Assembly: GCA_026874595.1 (NCBI GenBank)
Contig: CM049310.1
Span: 43,713,558-43,777,557, forward strand
Source: Sipunculus nudus
Taxonomy: Eukaryota > Annelida > Sipuncula > Golfingiida > Sipunculidae
Direction of reading: 5' to 3'
DNA length: 64,000 bases
The first letter of the stretch is position 1, and every line of letters begins with the position of its first letter. Both the position numbers and the translations under genes were made by a program. Below the pieces are notes generated by a model. It was not told the DNA's origin, did not search any database, and saw only the letters and a program-made list of their open reading frames with translations. Shown piece by piece: positions 23,041-35,913 of the stretch.

Positions 23041-24720
23041 ATAAGTCATTTTTTGGGGGGTGTGTTGGGGTGTGTTGGGGTTGTTGGCGAGTCTGTGTTA
23101 CAGTCATAAAACACTACCAGGGGAGGCCTGTGTTGTTGCTAGCTGTCATTTTAGCCATGTTTCCGAATTATTAATAAGATGTCACTAACTCAAAAATTTC
23201 TTATTTAATAACAATCAAACCTTTCAATTTAATGATATCTCATAGCAGGTGGGTTGCTGTCCATTGATTGGCCCATCATGTTATGAATAATGCATGGAAT
23301 AGAAGGAGGTCAAAAGGACTTGAGTCACTGAATCAAGGTCTAAAATAATATCTAAATGTCACAAAGATAAATTAATTAACCTGAAGCAGGTAAATATATG
23401 TGCAATAACAAAACATGGCTAGTACTAAAATTAATCATTTTTTTACTAAGGATAAACACAGTAGTTGAGCCAAGGTAAAAAAGAACTGTTATACTGAAAT
23501 GAAGATAACTTAAGGAACTTAAATTTTTTGTGACCAGGAAAACATTGCTAGTACTCCAATAAATAAAATGTCATTTACTGAGGATAAGTTGTATTAGTGG
23601 ATTAAATGATAATTATTTTCATCTTGTTCCCAAGGAAACCCATCCTTTGGTGTTAACATCTCAGTGATATATGTGAGTTTTTTAGTTGTGGTTAATTAAC
23701 TGTTTAATTCATACCTGTGGAAGGGATTACTGGTCCATATTCTCCTCATTATTGTCTGTGATGTAGAATATGATAATCACTGATTATTCAGTTATTACTA
23801 CAGGTAATCAAATTATCATACACAGTGATTCAGGGAAAAATACAGGCAGAATTATCACACACAGGGTCTCCTACCTAAAGCCAGTGTTAATTACAACTAC
23901 AGTAACAGATGAGTGAACAGAGCAGATAAATTTCAACAGAACATCACACCAGATAATGCAAGCTGTAGGGGTAGTCACAAGACGGGCACTGTAACCTGAA
24001 CGGCAAATTAAAGTACCCATGCAGTACATTTAAAGAATATATCACAGCTGACCCACTTATATGATCAACTGTGTCATGAATGTCTCACTTTAGTGATTAA
24101 ATACCTTATCAAACATATATGTATCACTATGTCTCATCTGTGCACAGTCCTGTTTTATTCCCTTTAAATGTAACCAATCAGGATTTTAATGTTATGCCTG
24201 TCTAAATTACAGGATTCATTTTCAAATAATCTGCCAAAATGAAATTGTATTTGCAAAATTGTTTTGACAATTTATGAGAAAAAATTTTGGCAAACAGTAT
24301 TTTTAAATGTTTGCTTTTGTTTGTATAACTTGTGTTTTTTAATCTAAAATCTCATTTAGATAGTAATAAGTAAAAAAATAGAAATTACTTGTCCCAACTT
24401 CTGTTAAAAATTATACAAAAGCCAAAACAACAATCAAGTAAAATTTACCAAACATTACTTTTATAGTACCACATACTAAGTATACCAATCCCAGAAGTAT
24501 AAATTTACAGTTTACACAAAAAACTCCCCTTAACATGCATACTTTTGGAAGTTTAACAGTTCAAGCTTAGCATTGGTTTGGACCTTTACTATGGCCCGAA
24601 AGGCGCCAAGGGCGAGCTTGAAAGAGCATTCAAAATGCAAAAGTATCCCATAGCGAGCAGTAATGCAAGTAACACTGGCTGCACATGGCAGGAGACCGCA
24701 TACAAACCTTTCCCATCCAC

Positions 24721-24829
24721 CCTGCAGTAAACTGAAAGGTGACTCAGCGGCCGACTTCAGCATATCTCCAGCACTGGCAGAGAGGACATTTATTAGTTAG
24801 TCAACAGGTACCACCTAGATCTATATATA
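24721..24829 (-). promoter_or_regulatory. Possible internal promoter with alternative first exon
   Basis: On the minus strand a TATATATAG box (24821-24829) lies about 60 bp upstream of an ATG (24763) that begins MLKSAAESPFSLLQGGWE. The interval 24540-24770 is richer in G+C and CpG than its surroundings. A donor-like GTTTGT after GGGAAAG would leave in phase 2 and could join exon 3, 4 or 5. The donor is weak and there is no transcript evidence, so this is a suggestion only. Confidence 0.25.
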
Positions 24830-25269
24830 GAGGTGTGCTAGCTCACACACAACACGTAGCAGACAACACTATCACACAAAATAAAGCTGAGGTCACAATG
24901 AATGTGAATACAACATGACATCTATGTTTTACTTGCTATATCTGATCAGACAGTCTACACTGGATGAGGACATGTTTGAAAATTATTATTATAACTTCCA
25001 ATGGAGATGTGTTCACCATTGTTTGTCAGTTTATCTGTCTAGAAACTCTTGCCAAAGGCTCTAAATGTATTTCGATAAAGTTTCATGGGAGAATGGGCCA
25101 GGAACCAAGGAATGGTTTAACTGAATGATTTGGGTGGATCAACTATATTTATCTATATATAAATACATACAAAAAAACTATTCCTTTCAATCAAATTTTA
25201 TAAAAAATTGTAAATATATTAATAGTTTGGAGGTGAATAGTTTCCATAATATTGTTATGTGTAGGTCCC

Positions 25270-25359
25270 TGAGAGAGAGAGAGAGAGAGAATGTGTGTGT
25301 CAGAGATAGAGAGAGAATGTTTGGTGTTTCAGAGAGAGAGAGAGTGTCTGTGTGTGTCT

Positions 25360-25412
<53 letters not shown>

Positions 25413-25565
25413 GGGGAGAGAGAGAATGTGCTTGGGTGTGTGTGTCAGAGATAGAGTGGGTATGTGTGAGTCAAAGAGAGAGTGTTTGTGTCTGTCAGAG
25501 AGAGAAAAAGATATATATAAATATAGATTTATATATTTATATATATTTATATAAATATATTATTT
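25270..25565. repeat. GA/GT microsatellite followed by an AT-rich tract
   Basis: Runs of AGAGAG interspersed with TGTGTG and a GGGGGG run at about 25402-25415, then TATATAAATATA. The frames across it (Glu/Arg repeats) are low-complexity artefacts. Confidence 0.9.
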
Positions 25566-27964
25566 CATTCTTCATATACTGAATGACATGACTGCTCAAA
25601 ATATGTAAAATTCAGTTGGTTGTATAATAAATAGTATGATAAACTGTTAGTGAAAGTTTTTTTTGACAAACAAATAAGACACACAAACAGAGAATATTAT
25701 TTGCATATATGAACCAACTCATAAAAATGCCCCACATCCTGGCACAAGCACTGTAAGCACTGGAAACTGGCTTAGCTATGCATGCACTGATTTCTGGCTG
25801 TCCAGGGCCTGAGGTCAGGCAGGAGAGTGCTGGACACCAGTGACACAGCAGGGTGATCCCTTGATTAGTTAATAATGAGGTGTGGCTAATTGCCAGATGT
25901 CTTCAGGGAGTATACAGGGTAGATTCTGCCAGGCAAACCAGGGGTGCAGAGTGCTAGGCCTTTAAAAGCACCCAGTCAAATCAAATACTTTCTGTATGTC
26001 CATAAAAAGTTAGACAGTTTTTCAGTGAAGATCAATGAAATTTTGTGAAGGGGTGGTCAGTGGACCAAGTAACAACTGAGAAAATTTTGGATATGAACAG
26101 CTGATATTTTTTTCTGTAAAAAGGGGATACACATGGAAGATGATAAATTGTCCTTCCAATTAGTCCCCCCCCCCCCCCTATCCACACTGCAAGGTATTGC
26201 TTTAAGGGCTAATCCTTTACACATGTACATTTTTGTTTGTACTAAAACCATATGTCATGTTATGCTGTCATGTCATAACCACATCTGGTGTCACCACACA
26301 AACATAATTATATCAGCATACTTAGTACAAAAAGTCAGAGCCACATCATGTCATGCAACATCTATCTGTTATACTAAATCAAATTATACAAAAAACAGTA
26401 TGGCCTCATGCTCAGCAAGTTCATGTCAAATACCCTCATACTAATGTTATACACTACAAGTCAATCCAAAATATACTTAAACCTCTATAAGTAAAATTAA
26501 ATTATGTCAACATCACTGATGTTGAAAGCTTTCTGCTGCTCTTTTCTTACTCTAATATAAAGTAATTTTACTGTATACATACTTATATCTCTTAACATTT
26601 TTGTACCTAGTGTGCCATTTAATACATTTCTAAGACTTTTAGTTTTAAATATTTTAGAATATCCATCTGAAGTCTAAACGTGTCACTCCCTCAACTGATT
26701 GGAGTCCATTCTGGTCACTACTTGGTCCTCTATCTATAGAAATTCTAATCTGTATCTGGTAACCCTGTTATCAAAACATCCTGGTCAAGGTCAGACTTGT
26801 CAATTATTACCTGTGTACTAGAGATATACCCTTAATTTCAACATGTGACCTGTGACATCTAGTTATTAGTGTGTATGCAAAATGGCAGCCCCCATGAGCA
26901 GTTTTAAGAAACTGAAAGAAATAAATCTGTCAGGGTTCAATAAGGGCACAGGATGCAACACAAAGTACTCAGAGGACAGTTTCTAGGCAAGAATCTATAT
27001 ATTTGGGGGCAAAGGAACATGTGTCAGCAAAGTTTTAAGTGGAATAACGTTTTTTTGGACAATGCCCAAACTTAAATCCTCATATTATGGTAGGAGTACT
27101 TCTGTGATTCTGGTCAACAGCTAGTTCCCTATCTATTCTTGGAAGCTTGAGATTTCTCTAAAATATAATTACTGAATCTATTCTAGTTAGCATGCAGAAT
27201 CCCAATCAGTCTAATAGCTAGTTCCTTATCCATTCTGTATCCAACTGTTATCACACAATTACTGGCGAAATCTGGGTAGCTACAGGAGAAGGTCAGTAAC
27301 TAGAGTCATGGAAATTCTTGATGGACTTCAGTTTAAAATACCTGTGTAAAATTCATACAAAGATTTGGTTCTCTACTACAATATATTATGTTCATCATTC
27401 TTTATTTAAGTGGTCAGTGGTCAGGCAGGTAGGATTGTTCCTCAGAAGGAACGACAGGTTGTGAAGAAGCTCATTTGTAGGATTATCAATCTTTCATGAA
27501 TCAATCACTGTACAACAGCACCCTCTATGAACTGAGCATGTGCTAGCAGCATCGGCAGGCTGTGAGAGAAGTGATGCTGACAAATGACTCGGGATTTCCA
27601 GAGTAAGAAATCTTTGTTAACAGCAGGATTAAACACTGTGTACAAAACTTGTCATGTTACATGGCGATAGATTATTCACCCTATGCCAGAGATGTCAGGC
27701 TGGTTTTACGAGATGATTAAGGGGCTGAAGCTTATTAGGCCGCAAGAGAAGATCAATAAACTTAAACAGCGATCAATCACATCTCTGTGCTCACATGCCC
27801 CTCATCCCAGTTCCACATAACCCAGAGATTTTGAAGAATAACTTTAATGGATGTGTTTGTTTAATATTACCCAGCTGCACTGAAACAGCTATGATTCCTA
27901 AAGTTCTAGAGACAGGGGACTTAAATGGCGTGATAATACCCTCATTACATGTCTATGGTCAAAT

Positions 27965-28250
27965 ACCAGCTTCTATGGTTGAGGGGTATGGCACAAAACT
28001 CAAACCCCAGAGATTGCGAGTTTGGATCTCATATGAGGAGTGGTGAGATTCTTAACTCTCAGCTCCTCCACCTAGGGTAAGTGCTCTGTAGGTTTAATGG
28101 AAAGACTGTGCCCGACAGTTGTGTTTCTTTCCCAAAGAAGTGTACCTTTTGAAGGTTATTCAGTGGTATGACCCAACAAAGGGGATGATTACACACCCAG
28201 AACCCCAAGATGCAAACACTGAGCCTGGTTGATGACCGGGTAGTTGTGTG
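27965..28250 (+). repeat. tRNA-related SINE, copy 2
   Basis: The head has an A-box-like GGTTGAGGGGTATGGCAC and a B-box-like GAGTTTGGATCTC, spaced as in tRNA-derived Pol III promoters. The body aligns with the minus-strand copy at 7140-7377. It is diverged from any functional tRNA and no cloverleaf can be drawn with confidence. Confidence 0.55.
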
Positions 28251-30049
28251 TCACCACCCTGTCACAAAGTCCAAAACAAAAATTGAATTCTGCAGACATA
28301 CAGTACATATTTAAGCAAGCATTAAACAATGGATATATAAAGTTCTTGAAACAAAAACTTGATCAAATGACGGTGGCATATTTATCATTACAGAAAAATG
28401 TTTGTAACCCTGATTTGACCTTGGTATGATCAAAAAATCCCAACTGGCTTCTACTAAAACAAATTACATTCTATATGACCTTGACCCTGTATGACCTAGC
28501 TGAAGATCACGGTGTCCTAAAATTTGGCATGACCTATCTGTCAGTGCCTTATATTTCTCTTGGTTATGATCATCAACACTCCTTGTCAGGGACCAAATTG
28601 TCCACATATCCATGGAGATCAATAAAAACGCCAATTCGCAGGAAACAAGTCCTGAAATCCAGTGAAAGGTCAGGTAGTCCTGCTGCAGAACCACTCAAGA
28701 TGAGCTACATCATCTTCACAAAGAGGAGTTAAAAAAAATTGAGCCCATAGGAAGTAAAAAACAAATTTTCTTAAAGCTCAAAATTTAAATCTGATTGACT
28801 GTTTGTCATGTAAATTGCTTAATCATTCATTTATAAATTATAGTCTTTGGAATTAAAATAAATATGTATATTTTCACTGAACTTTGTCTCTTTTCTTATT
28901 TATGTAATAAACACTTACCTCTTGAATGTGTAAATCAAGAACTGTATTAACTTGTATAATTCACGCTATGTGTTGTTATATATAAATTTCCTCTTTGGAT
29001 CTACTTCCTTAATGTACTCCACAATATACCTAATAAAGCTTCCAATCACGTCTGATGAATTTGTAGCACGAAATTATTAACAGACAAATGTATCACAGCA
29101 TGCTCAATGTAAAGAAATTGATGATTTCACAAAATAAATCTGCAATAAATTTAGTTGAACAAATTCAAATAGAAAGGTGACAGAGCTCCATCAACTAAAG
29201 TATATCAGATATAGGGTATGCCTGCAAAATCTACTACTGCTGATTCACACTGAAGATTCAGCAGTCAGTAACAACCATGGCTACTCATGAATACAGGTTG
29301 TTATCAATGTGTTACAGTACTTAATCGGATGAGAGTTCATTTGTTATTATTTTGCCTCTGCAAACAAAGCATTGGTTTTCTGTAAATGAGGTATCCTTAT
29401 TTGACATAAAATCATGCTACATTTCCTGGGTCAGTGCCACCTAGAAATTGGTTATGAACTTTTATAAAATATACAATGACGTTACTTATATGTTAATACA
29501 AGCTTGAAATACTGGAAATGGAACTCATGTATTCATATCTAACAATACATGAACAAAATGCAGGTGGTGTAATTTAGCATTAGAAAAATTATATCTAGCT
29601 TTAAAAAATATGATAATGTAGGTGGCTACCATCTATGTTGGACTATGGTGGGAAACATCCAAAATCCGGCAAAATCTGTCTTGCTGAGGAAAACAGAGAA
29701 AAGTATAAATAACACTTAATACAAACTGATGACATAATCAGAAATAACCTGCAGATCAATGTAATAATGAATGATAAATCTTGAAGAAAATAATGAAGAC
29801 TATGAAGGTAAGATGAAGACGTTAGGCTCAGGAAAAGAACTGCTGGCAGAACTGTAAGCTCACAATAAGCTAATTATTATATACTGAATCATTTTCAAGT
29901 TTGAAAGGTTGACTGTTTCTGCGGCACTTTATTCACACTCTTTTTTTAATAGAGGAAATGTCTACTCCAGGAAGTTTCTTCAAGGGGAGTCATACAAAGT
30001 GTTATCACTCTTCATGTCATCCAAATTTAATAAGACTGCAGAGTGACTC

Positions 30050-30560
30050 TTAAAATTTGGTATATAAAATTAATGAGTTATTATTAAGAGCTGGTCATTT
30101 AATCTTAATTGTTTTATGTAACAATGTCAACAGTATGGCAAATTTAAATATAAATAAATTTTCTAATCCAGGGACCTAATAAAATTATATTATCTTAACT
30201 CAAAAGTATGTTTATGAACTTGCTAACTTAATTTAAAATGTGGTATATCAAATAAGTGTCTATTAAGAGCTGGTCATTTAATCTTAATTGTTTTATGTAA
30301 CAATGTCAACAGTATGGCAAATTTTAATATAGATAAATTTTCTAATCATGGACCTGATAGAATTATATTATCTTAACTCAAAAGCATGTATATGTCTATA
30401 TGATTAACTTGCAAACTTATTTTAAATGTGGTATATCACACTGGTTTATCAAGAGTTGGTCATTAATCTTTAATTGTTTTATGTAACAATGTCAATAGAA
30501 TGGCAAATTCAAATATAGATATTATCTTAACTCAAACGCATGTTCATAAACTTGCTAAGA
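30050..30560. repeat. Three tandem copies of a 180-bp AT-rich unit
   Basis: TTAATTGTTTTATGTAACA followed by ATGTCAA(C/T)AG(T/A)ATGGCAAATT recurs three times, with equivalent points at about 30082, 30262 and 30447. The third copy is shortened. No function is apparent. Confidence 0.8.
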
Positions 30561-31194
30561 AAGTATTGCTCTCATGAACTCGAAATTCTTATTGCATTTT
30601 CATATTTTATACACAGGCAGATCAAAGCTTCTATGTGGCTTGTGACTTCATTTATATTCACAAAATGATCTCTGACCTTAGACCACATTAATAAACATGA
30701 TTCCGGCATTTCAAATAACTAGAATCATAATGCTCTAGGCCATACAGAGGTCAGGAATTACAGTTACCATGCAGTGATCTGATTTGATTAGTAAAGCTGG
30801 TAGGGGTCAAATTTTCAAATAAGCTAATTGTCCCTCTGTTTGTCTGTAAAGTTGCAAATAGAATATAACTTAAGCCAATTGCCCAGCCTTAATTTGTTTA
30901 CAAATGAGTATTTCCATACATTATAAAACTATATTTTGAGATGCATGTGTTTTTGTTAGATTATATAAATCAATGAAAATGCAATGTGTCATTCTTGTTT
31001 ATGAAATATTAAGTTAGGGTTTGTAATGAATCAATAGATGCATCCTGGAGGGATCTAGTTCAACATACAAAATGGCGAGATACTGTTTGACATGGAGTAA
31101 TTAGTATAAATTTATGGCGTACAAAAAAACAAACTGGGAGTCAAGCTGTATCTAATATTAACAAATTGGTTAAACAAATTACCCTCTTGGTTTT

Positions 31195-31370
31195 CATGAA
31201 CAAATTGAAGGTCACATTAAATTATGGCTTGGTGCCACTCAAATTACATTTCCATGAACACATTGAAGGTCTCATTAAATTATGGAATGCAGACACTTGG
31301 AAGTACATTTTCATGAACACAATGAAGGTCACACTGAATTATGGTATGGGGCCATTCAGCCAGGCAGCCT
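31195..31370. repeat. Three tandem copies of a 58-59-bp unit
   Basis: CATGAACA(A/C)ATTGAAGGTC followed by TTAAATTATGG recurs at 31195, 31253 and 31312. The plus-strand frame across it (31166-31399) is a by-product. Confidence 0.8.
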
Positions 31371-33877
31371 ACAAGTTTGACAATGAGCAAGTTGAATAAT
31401 CTCTGTCGCGGTGGCAGTCGATCAGCGAACTGAAACTAATTACTGCCGTTGCTGCTTTAAACTTCATCTATCGACCTGTTTTTCAACCTTAATCAAGGGT
31501 CTTGCTGCATTAATCTGGACAGTTCCGGGTGTAAGTAAGTCAACGTCCTGTTGTACAGCATCAGCGGGATGATTACTGAACCACTGCTGCAGTATCATGA
31601 ATAAAATGTACGGTTATCATTGTTCACTCAGGCGTCTCAGTACCAACAGTGGTTGATAGGAAACCTTGCCTTACTTGGAGATGAGTAATCTCCGTCCAAG
31701 GTTAATGCTGAAATATATTTGACTCTGGGATTATGTGTAATCACTCAGAGTGAGTTAGCACTGTGTTTTTTGTTATCTGTGGTTTAGTTTTTTGTACGTG
31801 AAGCACCCTGTTTATCTGGTTCAGTTTCTTACACAACATCACCTGCATCCCTCTAACAGCATGGAGTCTGACAGGGTGTAGATGGAGAGGTCACAAACAA
31901 GGATAGGTCCCTAGTGGCGGATCCAGTATTTTGGGAAGGGAAATGCGTGTGTTTTAAATGGAGGGGTTGATACCCCCAAAAAATGTTCCACAGCTGGTCG
32001 AAAAGGTTTTTGGCCATAAACACTGCAAAGAAGTTATTTCTCCATGGAATGGAGGGGGGGGGGGGGAGATGGGGAATTCAACCAACCAAGACCTCTTACC
32101 CCACAACCCCTCTTTCTGTCTCTGCATCATACACACTCCAATGTAGGATCCTAAAAGCAGAGAGATACTGATCGGACCATCAAATTTAACAGTAGCTTAG
32201 TGAGAGTATCACATCTCCAGATGCAGTGTTGAAACTGACAAGCATTTGAGTGGAAGTGCAAGCTGTATCAAGATACAAAGCATAAATACTGATGAACATA
32301 AAAAAACTTTCTCTCATTTTGGACAATGGTTGGATGTGTACCAGTGTTATCACATTAAAAACATTGCAAAACAGGTTATGAGAGGCTATCAAGATTTTTT
32401 TAAGTGTATTTAGTGAGCTCAAATCAAGCTGCTTTCTTGATGATCAAATCAAAACAAAGCAGTACTCAGTCTATTCTTGCTTGATCACAGCTACATAATT
32501 GCCAGGCACAGTTCTTACATCATCACTTGCCATAGAAAAGATAACTGATATTTACAATGATTCTCCCCATAGGACCCCTGATTTGACTGATAATATATTG
32601 CCAAAACCAGGGCTGATGATGAATAAAATCCCCCCCCCCCCTTCCCCTCCCCTGGGATGGCCAGTCACTATGCATGTCTCCACAATGCTTAAATATGGAA
32701 ATTCCTCAATAACGTTTTCAGATACCTTTTACAGAGACAAACATAAAGACAGAAAAATAGTGGGTGATCACACAACCTTTTTCCTTGTCACCAGCAGCAG
32801 GACTTATACAATCCAGTCTTGTATTTAAGAATTACATTACCCGTAAAAAGAACACATGAATGAGACTTGGGTTTTTAACTCATCAACACAACAAAAGTGA
32901 AAGCATTTCATCCTCTCGTGAATGACATGAAAGCCTCTTAAAGAGAACTTTCAGCAGCCTTCATAAGAAGCTGTGCCAGCCTTTGGAGACTGTCAGAGCT
33001 TATGTAGAGACTGTCAGAGCTTATGAAGCCCTTTCTTTTCCATGCTGCCAGATTGATTCTGTAAGGAAAACAAGCAGACATGAATACATGATGGTCTAGA
33101 ATGATGCCTGCAGGGAAATTTACTAAATCCATCTGCCGGGCTGACAAAAACATAGGTTTTCTCACCTCATAGCTTCTCAGAATTAATGGCTATCCAGGTA
33201 TGTTTAAACAATGCTGAGAGGAAAACAGCTTCAAGTAACGTACGAAATGTCTGACATGTAAATCATTCAATATTCAACACAAAGAACTCTTTTGATTGTT
33301 ATATTTTTAACTCCTTGTACAAGATAGCTCTGCTTCCTGCATTTATTCCTTGTAATGCAGCACTTTTTTCAGCAGTATTTTTAGGTTTGTCTGTCTATTA
33401 GCAGGATTATCCAAAGAATTGTTAGTTGATTTTCATTAAAGGGAACCAATCACCCACAAAACAAGTTGAATTAAGACAAAAACAGCTTCTTCCCTTTCAA
33501 ATAAATTTATACCTGCCAAAACATTGCCTTTAAACCATTTGCTTACTCTTGTAAACGGGTGTTAAAACAGGAGACGGGGCGCGATAAAAGGTGTCAACAT
33601 AAACACAGCGTGTTTGACTCTGTGCATAGCTGATCCACAACACCTGCCAATCATGAGATGCCCTGACTGACTAGGCATAATATCGCTCCTGATTATGTCC
33701 CTTTAAACTTGGCAGGATGACTGGAAAGAGAAGCAAACTATACCAAATGCAGGAAGCGCACACCACTGCTAATGCAAGACTTTTATGTGGATCAAAGCTT
33801 AAATTAAATGAATTTTTGTCTCGTCTGATGAACACTCTGTCTAAATACTCAGCAGTATGAGATCAAGGAAGGGTGTC

Positions 33878-34066
33878 CAGGGGGTCTGGACCACCCTATT
33901 TTTTTACATCGCAACCAAAGGTTTTGAACCAATTTTTGCAGCCTAGAATTCCCTCCCCCCCCCCCCCCCATTTTCTGGACCTGAGGAACTTTCTAAGGTT
34001 TTATCATTTGTCTTTTCCTCCATTGAACCAACCCTTCCTTTAACCCAAATCCTGGATCAGCCCCTG
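33878..34066. mobile_element. MITE with GTGGCGGATCCAG-type ends, copy 2
   Basis: A 189-bp element starting CAGGGGGTCTGGACC and ending CTGGATCAGCCCCTG, with a poly-C tract near 33954-33969 and interior TTTTTCTGGACC-like and TTTAACCCAAATCCTGG blocks shared in layout with copy 1 at 22846-23040. Confidence 0.6.
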
Positions 34067-34696
34067 CTCAGTGACAGTCTCAATAACTCCCCCACTAAAC
34101 GTGAGCATTAGCAGGGATGTGTAAATAGTAACCTTTGATATGAAGTTCCCAGTAAAACACAAAGACTTTTTCAAAAGTTTGCTCACATAAATTATTATGA
34201 AAGCATGTTACATCATCACAGTCATCTACAAAGCATTGCAATCAACTGAACAGATCTTTTGTACCAACCCAATGATCAGCTGGTGAATGAGCGGAGAGAT
34301 TTTGGTTAAAAAAGCAAATTTGGACAATATGGTGTTAAACATTCACAGATAACAGAACATTTGCCAGAACTGATGATTAACTGATTATCAATCAGTTTGC
34401 CCTAACTGGTGACTGATTATGATATATAGACTGTCTCCTGGCATTACCATGAACCCATCGTTAAAAAAAAAAAGGAGCAACTAATGCTATATACATTCCT
34501 TATTCTTGGAGCTCCTGACTCAGTCAAAGAGACCTTGTTTATGATTCAGAGAAATACTGGATCAATCAAACACATCTTGAGCTGTATCTTTATCAATATT
34601 CTTATCAATGTGCACAAGAGCCAAGAATTTGATATTATGTCCCTGGTATCTGACGTTGAAACATTTGTAGCACAGCACACGTGCTGTATCCATATA

Positions 34697-35109
34697 CTGT
34701 GGTTGGCCTCATATTTGTGAGGCTGAAATTTCGCGATTTCTCCATTTGATTATGTTTCGCGAGGATTTCATTTTCGCGATCTCACCAGAACCTATATCAA
34801 ATCTTTGGTAAAGCCACACCTGCGTGTATTATAAAATGAGAATAAGTCATGAGTTTGTGATATTCTTCTCATATAACGATGGGGCTGTACACACAGCACA
34901 GATCGTTTAGTTCAAATTTAAGGGAACTTTTTCCCGATATCTGCATGGATGTAACTGTTCTAACCTATCACCATACGAGTATTGACTGCATAAAATAAGA
35001 AGGTCATACTCAAATTGGCTATAATTCCCGAGGGTTTCTTTTTCGCGATTATTTCCCATTCGTGAATATCACGAAATTAAAACCCTCGCGAACAAAAAGG
35101 TAACCACAG
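34697..35109. mobile_element. MITE with CTGTGGTT ends, copy 2
   Basis: A 413-bp element flanked by TA, with ends CTGTGGTTGGCC and GGTAACCACAG. It matches copy 1 (20876-21307) throughout, including CGCGATCTCACCAGAACC, TGATATTCTTCTC and CACACAGCACAG, and keeps more CpG (TTCGCGA) than copy 1, so it is the younger or less decayed copy. Confidence 0.8.
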
Positions 35110-35913
35110 TACATGTCTATGTAGAGACTCTTCATAAACGGAAGGCCCACCAGGCTGAAGTCATGGAAAATAACAATTGTGATAGAAATCAATGAAAAAC
35201 AAAGTTTTCCCAGATAAAGCATGACACTTCTACATTTAATTCATGAATTAAGTCAACAAGGGTATTTTGTGAAAAACTGCCTCATTCTGTTGGTCTGTAA
35301 CATGTAATTTAGTTACTGATCAAAGGCTTACACTGGCTATCAGCCCCGACTCAATTAGTTCAGGCCAACAAGCAAAAGAAATCCCAAACAGGATGGAGCA
35401 AAAATACAGGAAATTTGGATGGATTCTTGTGAGAAAGATAATTGAATAAGGAAATGGGGAGGCTGGCCACCTCCGTGATAAACATCAGTTGCTCATTTTA
35501 ACACTTTAAGGGCACCCTTTCCAATTGACAATTCCTGATGGAATTTCATGTTCACCAGCCATAATTGGTTTTGCAGTATTTGCTTAGGAAAACATTTGTC
35601 CCCGAGCAAAAGTCAGAAAATATTAAAAAAAAATAAATTATTCTGTAGGATTTTTCTTGAATTTTACCATGAAGTGTAACAAGAAAGATATGATCAATTA
35701 AATCCCTTAGGCAAATTCTGTGAAACACCCCATTTGTTTGAATGTTATGACTTTGATCGGACAAAGAACAAATATTTAAATTTGATGAATGCTAATAAAA
35801 GCATTTTTCTGACAACTTACACAAACTGTTTTCCCTGTGGGTTTCCATACAACTTCAGCTTCTAAAATAGTCTCTACTGTTAAAGTTCTCCACTGGTTTC
35901 AATTTAATTTCTA

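Noticed and set aside
22819-23174. Several overlapping frames rich in Gly and Pro on both strands
   Set aside because: They come from the poly-G and C-rich interior of a MITE.
25291-25582. Arg/Glu repeat frames
   Set aside because: Low-complexity translation of a GA/GT microsatellite.
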